Positions 1 through 7,589 of a stretch of 64,000 bases of DNA are shown here, piece after piece. Where the stretch lies: positions 26,934 through 90,933 of the forward strand of contig DEJG01000027.1 in assembly GCA_002353295.1 (NCBI GenBank). The letters are read 5' to 3'. The DNA comes from Prevotella sp. UBA2754. Lineage in GTDB: Bacteria > Bacteroidota > Bacteroidia > Bacteroidales > Bacteroidaceae. Positions within the stretch are counted from its first letter, which is position 1, and each line of letters opens with the position of its first letter. The notes beneath the pieces were generated by a model. That model was not told the origin of the DNA. It did not search any database and was given only the letters and a program-made list of their open reading frames with translations. A program made the translations under genes and the position numbers.

Positions 1-2
1 AA

Positions 3-179
3 TGCGCAGAAGAAGAGGGGTTCCCTCCATACATTGTGTTCAGCGACAAAGTACTCCATTCGCTGGCCACCATTAAACCGACTTCTATCGAATCCTTTGG
101 ATTTATTCAGGGCATTGGAGAACACAAACAGCAGAAATACGGCCAGCGCTTTATAGCTCTCATTCAGCGCTTCCTGTAG
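3..179 (+). CDS. recQ: ATP-dependent DNA helicase RecQ, C-terminal end (partial)
   Basis: Only the last 58 codons are in the window; the gene starts to the left. The readable frame carries an HRDC-type end: a PPYIVFSD motif followed by a helix and a GIGEHKQQKYGQRF segment, as in the nucleic-acid-binding HRDC domain that closes RecQ helicases, which unwind DNA in recombination and repair. The stop at 177-179 lies inside the 3' end of the oppositely oriented yihY gene, so the two genes overlap tail to tail by 20 bases. Another HRDC protein such as RNase D is possible, but the end of the domain coinciding with the end of the protein fits RecQ best. Confidence 0.75.
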   Translation, partial: CAEEEGFPPYIVFSDKVLHSLATIKPTSIESFGFIQGIGEHKQQKYGQRFIALIQRFL

Positions 180-1506
180 TCGCAGGACGCAGGTCTTGCA
201 ATTTGATGTCGCGTAGGGCATGCAGATAATCCGAACGCATCTGGAGTCCTCTCACCCATTCTTTCGTCATCAAACGGCTCAAGTCCAAATCAATCTTCCA
301 CAGCCCCACCGACTCCAGTCGCTCCACCATTCTGCCAAGCGTCAGACTGTTGATATCTTCAGCAGGCATAAAGCGTGAAGTTTCTCCTTTCTCGTCGCTG
401 GTCAATTCCACGATGAGTCCAGCCTTCAGCAATTGCTTCAGCAGATCGTGAGTGATGCGAATTGGGATTTGGGTCTCGTTGCGCAACTGGGCTGCTGAAT
501 ATGGGCGCCTGCCCTCTGCAAAATTTCTACAGACGCAACTCATCAGTACACCACAAAGTAACATACGATAACGATAACTGATTTCTTCCGTATTCGTATC
601 GTAGTCGTAATAGTCGAGATAGCTGTCAGCATAGCACAATTCTGCGCCAAACAAGCAGATAGTCCACGATATTTGCATCCACAGCATAAACAGGGGCAAT
701 GCTGCAAACGAACCATAGATGGCGTTATAGCCCGACAGAAAAATCTGTGCATGAATATAGAATAATTGCAAGCCCTGCATAGCTACACCAGCCAGAATAC
801 CTGGCACAATGACATGGCGTATATTCACGTGCGTGTTAGGCATAAAAATGTATAATGCGATAAACATGCCCGACATCAACACATAGGGTATTAGGTCGAT
901 CAAAAACCGCAAAAAAGGCCCTAACATCAAGTAGTTGTGCATTGAGTCAGCCACCGTAGCCATAAAGATGGAGAGGCCCGTTGTAACTACGATGACTATA
1001 GGAAAACAGAAGAACATCGCCAGATAGTCAGTAAATGTGCGAAACAAGCTTCTAGGTTTCGTTACCTGCCAAATCTCATTGAAGGCATCCTCCACATTGC
1101 TAACGAGCATCAGCACCGTATAGAGCATAAATAGTAATCCGATGCCCAGAAACACACCACTCCTCGTATGTACCAAATAACTATTAACGAAGCCGATGAT
1201 GATTTCAGCCGCCTGCGGCTGTGATGCCAACGCATCTCGAAACCATATTTCTATATATTTGTTGAAACCAAATCCACGAGCAATAGCAAACACAACAGCC
1301 AAAATGGGCACGATGGCCAACAATGTACTGTATGTCAGCGCAGCCGCTCTGGTCATCACGCTTTTGGCTAAAAAGAAACGCACAGCGATAATCAATTTTT
1401 TCAAGATCTCCACCAATAGGAATTTCACGCCCGACACGTCCTTGTCCGTGATTCGCCAAATCCCTATGGTGAAAAAACCGATAATATTTCGTATCCTATT
1501 TCCCAT
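160..1506 (-). CDS. yihY: YihY/BrkB family inner-membrane protein
   Basis: A protein of about 448 residues with the YihY/BrkB fold: the family signature RAAALTYSTLLAIVPIL lies near residues 52-68, followed by five further membrane segments and a conserved FGAEL motif near residue 290. The C-terminal ~130 residues are soluble and look like a winged-helix extension, common in Bacteroidota members. The family was once called ribonuclease BN, but that activity belongs to another protein; its transport or structural role is unknown. I chose ATG at 1506; the frame also opens at a TTG at 1518, and no ribosome-binding site separates the two. It lies just downstream of rnpB on the same strand and overlaps the recQ end by 20 bases. 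Confidence 0.85.
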   Translation of the reverse strand: MGNRIRNIIGFFTIGIWRITDKDVSGVKFLLVEILKKLIIAVRFFLAKSVMTRAAALTYSTLLAIVPILAVVFAIARGFGFNKYIEIWFRDALASQPQAAEIIIGFVNSYLVHTRSGVFLGIGLLFMLYTVLMLVSNVEDAFNEIWQVTKPRSLFRTFTDYLAMFFCFPIVIVVTTGLSIFMATVADSMHNYLMLGPFLRFLIDLIPYVLMSGMFIALYIFMPNTHVNIRHVIVPGILAGVAMQGLQLFYIHAQIFLSGYNAIYGSFAALPLFMLWMQISWTICLFGAELCYADSYLDYYDYDTNTEEISYRYRMLLCGVLMSCVCRNFAEGRRPYSAAQLRNETQIPIRITHDLLKQLLKAGLIVELTSDEKGETSRFMPAEDINSLTLGRMVERLESVGLWKIDLDLSRLMTKEWVRGLQMRSDYLHALRDIKLQDLRPATTGSAE

Positions 1507-1530
1507 AAAGTCCAACAACTAATAAGAAAA

Positions 1531-1916
1531 AAGCAGTGCCTCTATAAGCCGGGTTCTGTTTCTCGCCATGAGGCAAGACGCCTGTCATTTATCTACTCCG
1601 CAAGTCACCCTACGGCTCTAGCATTCTACCCTCCATCGTATGGCTCGGACGGGTTACCCTCAGACGATGGTATACGCGAACTTGCAGCCCCCAAACGGAA
1701 CAGCCTGCTGATCACCCAGCAGCTGGTGGTCTCTTACACCACCTTCTCACCCTTACCCTTACGGGCGGTAATTTTCTTCTTCCGGCTCCAGCTGTCACCA
1801 ACTGCTTCCATTTTCAGAAGTGGGGTACCCTATGCTGCCCGGACTTTCCTCTCGTGCCCTTCCCTCTCCTAAGTTAGCGAGGTGGTTGACACCAGCGACA
1901 AGCCGAGACACTGCTT
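1531..1916 (-). ncRNA. rnpB: RNase P RNA (bacterial class A)
   Basis: On the minus strand the ~386-base stretch contains the conserved RNase P core: GAGGAAAGTCCGGGC near the 5' end and an ACAGAACCCGGCTTAT-like segment near the 3' end. The two ends pair as helix P1 (AAGCAGTGTCTC with GAGGCACTGCTT). Internal helices are visible, for example GTGTAAGAGACCACCAGC around the specificity domain. The RNA is the catalytic part of RNase P, which trims the 5' leaders of tRNA precursors. It starts right after a good promoter and sits between yihY and an HD hydrolase gene. Confidence 0.95.
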
Positions 1917-1925
1917 TCTGTTCTG

Positions 1926-1957
1926 CAAAATTACAATTAAGTAAGCAGAAAACCAAA
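1926..1957 (-). promoter_or_regulatory. Bacteroidota-type promoter of rnpB
   Basis: Minus strand: TTTG (1954-1957), 20 bases, then TAATTTTG (1926-1933), matching the TTTG/TAnnTTTG consensus of the Bacteroidota primary sigma factor. The expected start, a few bases downstream, falls within about ten bases of the P1 helix of rnpB. Confidence 0.7.
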
Positions 1958-2207
1958 AAAATATCGATTTATTTGTATTATACTATTTGGATTTTATAGG
2001 AGAAAGTGGCAGGAAATTTCTCTTCTATAATAATATAGAATAATTATTTTAGGGCTACTAGGGCCGCCTCGCCTGCTAGAAAAATCCGAGTCAAAAAAAC
2101 AGCGAAAACGTTAATCAATCACTCATGTTATATAAATAATGAGTAATACAAAATCATGACACAATAAGTCTATGCTGTTAAGGAACAGAATAAGTTTTCT
2201 AATAATC
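1958..2207. other. AT-rich intergenic region, no gene seen
   Basis: About 250 bases between the rnpB promoter and the promoter of the HD hydrolase gene. I find no credible reading frame on either strand. A short inverted repeat (ACTCAT/ATGAGT, around 2120-2155) and a small GC-rich island near 2052-2080 stand out from the AT-rich background, but neither looks like a recognised element. Confidence 0.5.
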
Positions 2208-2239
2208 TTTGGTTATTATCGGGATTTTTTGTATCTTCG
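2208..2239 (+). promoter_or_regulatory. Promoter of the HD hydrolase/lpx operon
   Basis: TTTG (2208-2211), 20 bases, then TATCTTCG (2232-2239), one mismatch from TAnnTTTG. The start codon at 2248 is only nine bases past this box, so the transcript should begin almost at the ATG. Confidence 0.6.
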
Positions 2240-2247
2240 CAGTCGCT

Positions 2248-3468
2248 ATGAATGGATATAAGATTATCAATGACCCGGTATTCGGGTTTATCAAGATTAG
2301 AAAGGGATTAATATATGACGTGGTGCAGCACCCGCTGTTCCAACGACTGAACCGCATTAACCAACTAGGACTAGCCTCGGTGGTGTACCCAGGGGCGCGA
2401 CATACGCGATTCCAACACTCGCTAGGGGCACTGTATCTGATGACGGAGGCAGTGAAGTCGCTGAAGGAAAAGGGGATGTATATCTTCGATTCGGAGGAAG
2501 AGGCAGTAAAAATTGCCATTTTACTGCACGACATCGGGCACGGTCCATTCTCACACGTACTAGAACACACACTGATGCACGGAATATCGCACGAGGATAT
2601 TTCTCTAATGATGATGGAACAGATAAATCGGGAAATGCACGGACAGCTGAATCTGGCTATCAGTATCTTCAAGGATGAATATCCTAATAAGATTTTCCAC
2701 CAGCTGATTTCTAGCCAGTTGGACATGGATCGACTGGACTATATCCGACGTGACTCTTTCTTTACAGGTGTGACAGAGGGAAACATCGGGTCAGCACGCA
2801 TTATAAAGATGCTGAACGTAAAGGGCGACAGACTTGTAGTAGATTCGAAAGGTATCTACTCGATTGAGAATTTCCTGACGACTAGACGACTGATGTACTG
2901 GCAGGTATATCTGCACAAAACAGCCGTAGGATATGAAAAGATACTAATCAATACCCTATTGAGAGCCAAAGAATTAACAAATTCCGGTAAAGAAATTTTT
3001 GCAACCCCTGCCCTCGCCTACTTTCTTCGCAACAAAGTAGACCACATGTGGTTTGACGAGCACGATGAGACACTAGAGATGTACAGTGATTTGGACGATT
3101 CGGATATATGGAGCGCCCTGAAGGTGTGGAAGAAATCGAACGACAAAATTCTTTCCACTTTGGCGACAGATATGCTGGACCGCCACCTGTTTAAAGTGGA
3201 GGTGACGGAGGAGGTTCCCACTGAAGAATATGTCAATGATATCCGCCAGCACATAGCCGCACAGATGAACATTCCGCTGGAGGACACCCGCTACATGATA
3301 TCACTGACGGAACTAGGCAAGGATATGTATAATCCCGAGGACGATAGCATTGGAATTTTGTATAAGGACGGAAGCATAAAAGACATCGCAGAAGCATCTG
3401 AAATCCTAAATGTGCAACTTCTTTCTAAAAAAATACGTAAATATTACCTCTGTTATCATCGTTTTTAA
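2248..3468 (+). CDS. HD-domain phosphohydrolase (dGTPase-like)
   Basis: A 406-residue HD-superfamily protein. The metal-binding residues are visible: HTRFQHS near residues 52-58, the HD doublet in LLHDIGHGPFSHVLEH near 93-108, and a later Asp in QLDMDRLDYIRRD near 163-175, the layout of deoxynucleotide triphosphohydrolase and SAMHD1-like enzymes. The substrate in this subfamily is not established. The frame is open upstream, but MNGYKIINDPVFGF is the usual family beginning, so I start at ATG 2248 rather than 2209. It is the first gene of a run leading into lipid A genes; lpxD begins 48 bases after its stop, with its own -7-like box. Confidence 0.85.
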   Translation: MNGYKIINDPVFGFIKIRKGLIYDVVQHPLFQRLNRINQLGLASVVYPGARHTRFQHSLGALYLMTEAVKSLKEKGMYIFDSEEEAVKIAILLHDIGHGPFSHVLEHTLMHGISHEDISLMMMEQINREMHGQLNLAISIFKDEYPNKIFHQLISSQLDMDRLDYIRRDSFFTGVTEGNIGSARIIKMLNVKGDRLVVDSKGIYSIENFLTTRRLMYWQVYLHKTAVGYEKILINTLLRAKELTNSGKEIFATPALAYFLRNKVDHMWFDEHDETLEMYSDLDDSDIWSALKVWKKSNDKILSTLATDMLDRHLFKVEVTEEVPTEEYVNDIRQHIAAQMNIPLEDTRYMISLTELGKDMYNPEDDSIGILYKDGSIKDIAEASEILNVQLLSKKIRKYYLCYHRF

Positions 3469-3479
3469 GAAAAAAGTAG

Positions 3480-3487
3480 TATCTTTG
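3480..3487 (+). promoter_or_regulatory. -7-like box upstream of lpxD
   Basis: TATCTTTG fits the Bacteroidota -7 consensus and is followed by a 29-base leader to the lpxD start. No TTTG is seen at the usual 19-20 base spacing, so it may be weak or may need an activator; read-through from the HD gene is also likely. Confidence 0.4.
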
Positions 3488-3516
3488 CAAGGATTTTATA
3501 AAATTACAAAGAAATA

Positions 3517-4500
3517 ATGGAGTTTACAGCCAAACAAATAGCCGACTTTATCGGTGGACGCGTAGAGGGTGACGAACAGGCAAAAGTCAACACCTTCGCG
3601 AAGATAGAGGAAGGTAAAGAAGGAGCTATCACGTTCCTGTCGAATCCCAAATATACTCATTTCATTTACGAGACGAAAGCCTCGGTGGTGCTCATCAACG
3701 ACGATGTGGAACTGGAGCATCCCGTCACAGCAACACTAATTCGTGTGCCCAATGCCTACGAGTGTGTTGCAAAACTGATGCAGATATATGCCGCATCGCT
3801 ACCTAAGAAGAAGGGGGTTGACCCACTGGCATTCATATCGAAGACGGCAGAAATCGGTGAGGATGTGTATATCGGTCCTTTTACTTACGTAGGCGACGGT
3901 GTGAAGATTGGCAAGGGTTCGATGATTTACCCCCACGTAACCATTTATGACGGTTGTCAGATAGGTCAGAACGTGACCATCCACGCAGGTGCGGTAATCG
4001 GTGCCGATGGCTTCGGCTTCGCCCCCAACCAAGAGGGTTATGACAAAATCCCACAGATGGGTATCGTGGTGATAGAAGATAATGTTGAAATCGGTGCCAA
4101 TACGTGTGTGGACCGTTCGACAATGGGTCAGACGGTAATTCACAAAGGTGTGAAACTGGACAATCTGATTCAGGTGGCGCACAATTGTGAGATTGGCGAG
4201 AACACGGTGATGTCTGCCCAAGTGGGTATGGCAGGTTCAACGAAGGTTGGTGCCTGGTGTATGGTAGGCGGACAGGCCGGATTCTCAGGTCATATCACCA
4301 TTGCCGACAAGACATTCGTAGGTGCTCAGAGCGGTGTGATTAGTAATACCAAGGGTAACGGCGAACAGTTGATTGGTGCGCCAGCCATCGATCCGAAGGT
4401 ATTCTTCAAGGCTCAGGCCGTGATGAAGAAACTACCCGACATGTATCGCGAACTGGGAGCACTGCGCAAGGAAATAGAAGAATTGAAGAAGAACAAATAA
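3517..4500 (+). CDS. lpxD: UDP-3-O-(3-hydroxyacyl)glucosamine N-acyltransferase
   Basis: LpxD adds the second 3-hydroxyacyl chain to UDP-acyl-glucosamine in lipid A synthesis. The 327-residue protein has the N-terminal uridine-binding domain (residues 1-100), then left-handed beta-helix hexapeptide repeats (IGxxxxI/V pattern, about 110-290) with the catalytic His in the QVAHNCEIG motif near residue 237, and a short helical tail (MYRELGALRKEIEELKKNK) that builds the acyl-carrier binding site. Length is close to the family norm. It is followed after 7 bases by lpxC-fabZ and then lpxA, so three steps of lipid A assembly are encoded together. Confidence 0.96.
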   Translation: MEFTAKQIADFIGGRVEGDEQAKVNTFAKIEEGKEGAITFLSNPKYTHFIYETKASVVLINDDVELEHPVTATLIRVPNAYECVAKLMQIYAASLPKKKGVDPLAFISKTAEIGEDVYIGPFTYVGDGVKIGKGSMIYPHVTIYDGCQIGQNVTIHAGAVIGADGFGFAPNQEGYDKIPQMGIVVIEDNVEIGANTCVDRSTMGQTVIHKGVKLDNLIQVAHNCEIGENTVMSAQVGMAGSTKVGAWCMVGGQAGFSGHITIADKTFVGAQSGVISNTKGNGEQLIGAPAIDPKVFFKAQAVMKKLPDMYRELGALRKEIEELKKNK

Positions 4501-4507
4501 TAGATTC

Positions 4508-5890
4508 ATGAAACAAAAGACACTCAAAGGCAGCTTTTCCCTTTTCGGTAAGGGACTGCATACTGGATTAAACCTCACCGTGACATTCAATCCAGCCCCT
4601 GAGAATACCGGTTATAAAATCAAGCGTATAGACCTGGAAGGCGAACCCGTGATCGATGCTATTGCCGAGAATGTGGTGGACACGCAGCGTGGCACCGTAC
4701 TGGGCAAGGGCGATATTCGCGTATCAACCGTAGAACACGGACTGGCAGCCCTCTATGCCATGGGGATTGACAACTGCGCCATACAGGTGAATGGTCCTGA
4801 GTTCCCCATCCTGGACGGAAGCGCCATCCAGTATGTTGAGCGTATCAAGGAGGTGGGCGTCGAGGAACAGAATGCCCCCAAAGACTGGTACATCATCCGA
4901 AAGAAGATAGAGGTGAAAGACGAGACAACAGGTTCGTGCATCACGATTCTTCCCGACGAGCAGTTCTCGCTGACGGCAATGTGTTCTTTTGAATCTAAAT
5001 TCATCAACTCTCAATTTGCCACACTGGAGAGTGCCGAGCAGTTTGAAACGGAGATTGCCGCTGCACGCACTTTCGTCTTCGTGCGCGACATCGAACCGCT
5101 GTTGCAGGCTAACCTCATCAAGGGGGGCGACTTGGATAATGCCATCGTAATCTACGAGCGACAGACAACACAAGAGCGTCTGGATATGCTGGCAGACATG
5201 CTGCATGTGGAACATCGCGATGCCAACGAACTGGGCTACATACAGCACAAACCACTGGTATGGGAGAATGAGTGTACCCGCCATAAACTGCTGGACATCA
5301 TCGGCGATATGGCACTGATAGGCAAGCCCATCAAGGGACGTATCATCGCTACACGCCCAGGACATACCATTAATAATAAGTTTGCGCGACAGATGCGCAA
5401 GGAGATTCGCAAACACGAGATTCAGGCTCCTATCTACGACCCCAACGAGGCTCCAGAGATGGATGTAAACAAGATCCGTGAGTTGTTGCCCCACCGCTAC
5501 CCCATGCAGTTGGTAGACAAGGTGATATCATTGGGTGCCAACACCATTGTGGGTATCAAGAACGTGACGGCCAACGAACCTTTCTTCCAAGGCCACTTCC
5601 CCGAAGAGCCCGTGATGCCTGGCGTTTTGCAAATAGAGGCCATGGCACAGTGTGGCGGACTGCTAGTGCTGAATACATTAGAGGAGCCCGAGCGCTGGTC
5701 AACATACTTCATGAAGATAGACGACGTAAAATTCCGTCAGAAAGTGGTGCCAGGCGACACGCTGATTTTCAAAGTAGATTTGTTGGCTCCCGTGCGCCAC
5801 GGTATCTCGTCGATGAAGGGCTACATCTTCGTAGGCGACCATGTAGTAGCCGAAGCGACTTTCACAGCTCAAATCGTAAAGAACAAGTAA
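4508..5890 (+). CDS. lpxC/fabZ: Bifunctional LpxC deacetylase / FabZ dehydratase
   Basis: A 460-residue fusion of two enzymes that compete for the same 3-hydroxyacyl-ACP pool. Residues 1-~310 are LpxC, the zinc deacetylase that commits UDP-acyl-GlcNAc to lipid A: zinc-site motifs STVEHGLAAL, HKLLDIIGD and the catalytic GHTINN are present. Residues ~318-460 are FabZ, the 3-hydroxyacyl-ACP dehydratase of fatty-acid elongation: LLPHRYPMQLVD, then GHFPEEPVMPGVLQIEAMAQ with the catalytic His and Glu. The fusion is characteristic of Bacteroidota. It lies 7 bases after lpxD and 6 before lpxA. Confidence 0.97.
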   Translation: MKQKTLKGSFSLFGKGLHTGLNLTVTFNPAPENTGYKIKRIDLEGEPVIDAIAENVVDTQRGTVLGKGDIRVSTVEHGLAALYAMGIDNCAIQVNGPEFPILDGSAIQYVERIKEVGVEEQNAPKDWYIIRKKIEVKDETTGSCITILPDEQFSLTAMCSFESKFINSQFATLESAEQFETEIAAARTFVFVRDIEPLLQANLIKGGDLDNAIVIYERQTTQERLDMLADMLHVEHRDANELGYIQHKPLVWENECTRHKLLDIIGDMALIGKPIKGRIIATRPGHTINNKFARQMRKEIRKHEIQAPIYDPNEAPEMDVNKIRELLPHRYPMQLVDKVISLGANTIVGIKNVTANEPFFQGHFPEEPVMPGVLQIEAMAQCGGLLVLNTLEEPERWSTYFMKIDDVKFRQKVVPGDTLIFKVDLLAPVRHGISSMKGYIFVGDHVVAEATFTAQIVKNK

Positions 5891-5896
5891 TCAGAT

Positions 5897-6670
5897 ATGG
5901 CAAATCAAATTCATCCAATGGCTGTGGTTGACCCTGAAGCTCAGTTGGGCGACGGCAACATCATCGGACCATTCTGCGTGATTGACAAGAATGTTGTCAT
6001 TGGCAACAATAATAAGTTTCTGAATAATGTAACCATCCACTACGGAGCCCGTATCGGCAACGGCAATGAGTTCTTCCCTGGTGCAAGTATCTCGACGAAG
6101 CCCCAGGACTTGAAATTCAAAGGCGAAGATACGACGTGTGAGATTGGTGACAACAACTCGATACGCGAGAACGTGACCATCAGTCGCGGAACAGCCTCGA
6201 AAGGCAAAACGGTGGTGGGCAGCGGTAATCTGCTGATGGAGAATATGCACGTGGCTCACGACTGCGTGATAGGCAACGGATGCATCATCGGCAACTCGAC
6301 GAAGTTTGCCGGCGAGGTGGAAGTAGAGGACTATGCCATCATCTCGGCAACGTGTCTGTTCCACCAGTTCTGCAAGGTGGGCAGCTACATCATGTTCCAA
6401 GGCGGTTCGCGCACCAGTCAGGATATTCCACCCTACGTCATAGCAGGTAAGGAACCCGTGCGCTACGCAGGCGTGAACTTGATAGGTCTGCGCCGTCGCG
6501 GATTCTCGAACGAGGTCATTGAGGCCATCCACGACGCCTACCGCATCATCTATTCAAAGGGTGTGCTGAAAGATGGTATTGCCGAGGCACGTGCCATCTA
6601 TCCTGATTCAAAGGAAGTGGAATACATCTGTTCGTTCATTGAAAGTTCGAAGCGCGGAGTAATTCGGTGA
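5897..6670 (+). CDS. lpxA: Acyl-ACP:UDP-N-acetylglucosamine O-acyltransferase
   Basis: LpxA, the first enzyme of lipid A synthesis, transfers a 3-hydroxyacyl chain to UDP-GlcNAc. The 257-residue protein starts directly with hexapeptide repeats (IGPFCVI, IGNNN...), carries the catalytic His in MHVAHDCVIGN near residue 120, and ends in the C-terminal helical domain (YAGVNLIGLRRRGFSNEVI). Length matches the family. It follows lpxC-fabZ by 6 bases. The lpxD-lpxC-lpxA order differs from the enterobacterial lpxD-fabZ-lpxA order because FabZ has been joined to LpxC. Confidence 0.97.
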   Translation: MANQIHPMAVVDPEAQLGDGNIIGPFCVIDKNVVIGNNNKFLNNVTIHYGARIGNGNEFFPGASISTKPQDLKFKGEDTTCEIGDNNSIRENVTISRGTASKGKTVVGSGNLLMENMHVAHDCVIGNGCIIGNSTKFAGEVEVEDYAIISATCLFHQFCKVGSYIMFQGGSRTSQDIPPYVIAGKEPVRYAGVNLIGLRRRGFSNEVIEAIHDAYRIIYSKGVLKDGIAEARAIYPDSKEVEYICSFIESSKRGVIR

Positions 6671-6698
6671 GTTGAAAGTTGAGAGTTGAAAGTTGAAT
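6671..6698. repeat. Four-copy 7-base tandem repeat in front of miaA
   Basis: Four consecutive heptads (GTTGAAA, GTTGAGA, GTTGAAA, GTTGAAT) fill the gap from the lpxA stop to the miaA start. The TTG that starts miaA lies inside the fourth unit. Such short tandem repeats can change copy number by slippage. Confidence 0.8.
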
Positions 6699-7589
6699 AC
6701 TCTTATTGTCATCACGGGGCCTACGGCTGTGGGGAAGACGGAGCTCTGCATCAGTCTGGCAAAACACTACGGTATTCCGATCATCAATGCCGACTCAAGA
6801 CAGATTTACCGTGAACTGCGCATCGGAACGGCACGACCTACGGACGAACAACTGAAAGAGGTGCGACACTACTTCGTGGGGAGCATCAGCATAGATGACT
6901 ACTACAACGCCTCAATGTACGAACAGGACGTGCTACAGGTGTTGGAACAGGAATTCAAACACGCACCCATACAACTGCTCACTGGAGGCAGCATGATGTA
7001 TATCGACGCCGTATGCAACGGGATTGACGACATTCCCACCGTTCGCGACGACATCCGTCAGGAGATGAAACGACGCTACGCAGAGGAGGGACTCGACGCC
7101 CTGTGTGAAGACTTGAAGCGACTGGACCCGGAACACTGGGCGGTGGTGGACAGAAAGAACTACCGACGCGTGATTCACGCATTGGAAATCTGCTATCAGA
7201 CGGGACAGACCTACACGTCGTTCCGCAAACAGGAAAAGAAATTACGACCCTTCAGGATTGTGAAAATCGGTCTAAACCGAGAGCGCGAGGAACTCTATAC
7301 GCGCATCAACCAAAGAGTGGACCAAATGATGGCGGAAGGACTGCTGGACGAGGTAAGACAGATGGCTGATAAGCGACAGCACAATGCGCTGAACACCGTG
7401 GGATACAAGGAGATGTTCAACTATCTGGACGGAACCTGGACACTGGAAGAGGCTATAGAACGCATGAAAGGCAATACGCGCCGATACGCTCGCAAACAAC
7501 TGACTTGGTATAAACGCGACAAGGAAATGCGTTGGTTTCACCCTGATGAAAAAGACTGTATATTGAACTACATAAAACAATATGAATAA
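6693..7589 (+). CDS. miaA: tRNA dimethylallyltransferase
   Basis: MiaA attaches a dimethylallyl group to adenosine 37 of tRNAs that read UNN codons. The 298-residue protein has the P-loop GPTAVGKT at residues 9-16, the INADSRQIYREL and IGTARPT motifs, LTGGSMMYIDAV and NTVGYKEM. It must start at the TTG at 6693: an in-frame stop lies two codons upstream, no ATG follows before the P-loop, and family members begin at this point. The start therefore sits inside the tandem repeat. The stop overlaps the start of the following penicillin-binding protein gene by 8 bases (ATGAATAA), suggesting coupled translation. Confidence 0.93.
   Translation: MNTLIVITGPTAVGKTELCISLAKHYGIPIINADSRQIYRELRIGTARPTDEQLKEVRHYFVGSISIDDYYNASMYEQDVLQVLEQEFKHAPIQLLTGGSMMYIDAVCNGIDDIPTVRDDIRQEMKRRYAEEGLDALCEDLKRLDPEHWAVVDRKNYRRVIHALEICYQTGQTYTSFRKQEKKLRPFRIVKIGLNREREELYTRINQRVDQMMAEGLLDEVRQMADKRQHNALNTVGYKEMFNYLDGTWTLEEAIERMKGNTRRYARKQLTWYKRDKEMRWFHPDEKDCILNYIKQYE

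Noticed and set aside
1196..1522. Plus-strand open frame of 108 codons antisense to yihY.
   Set aside because: It lies wholly opposite the conserved N-terminal membrane domain of YihY and shows no domain of its own.
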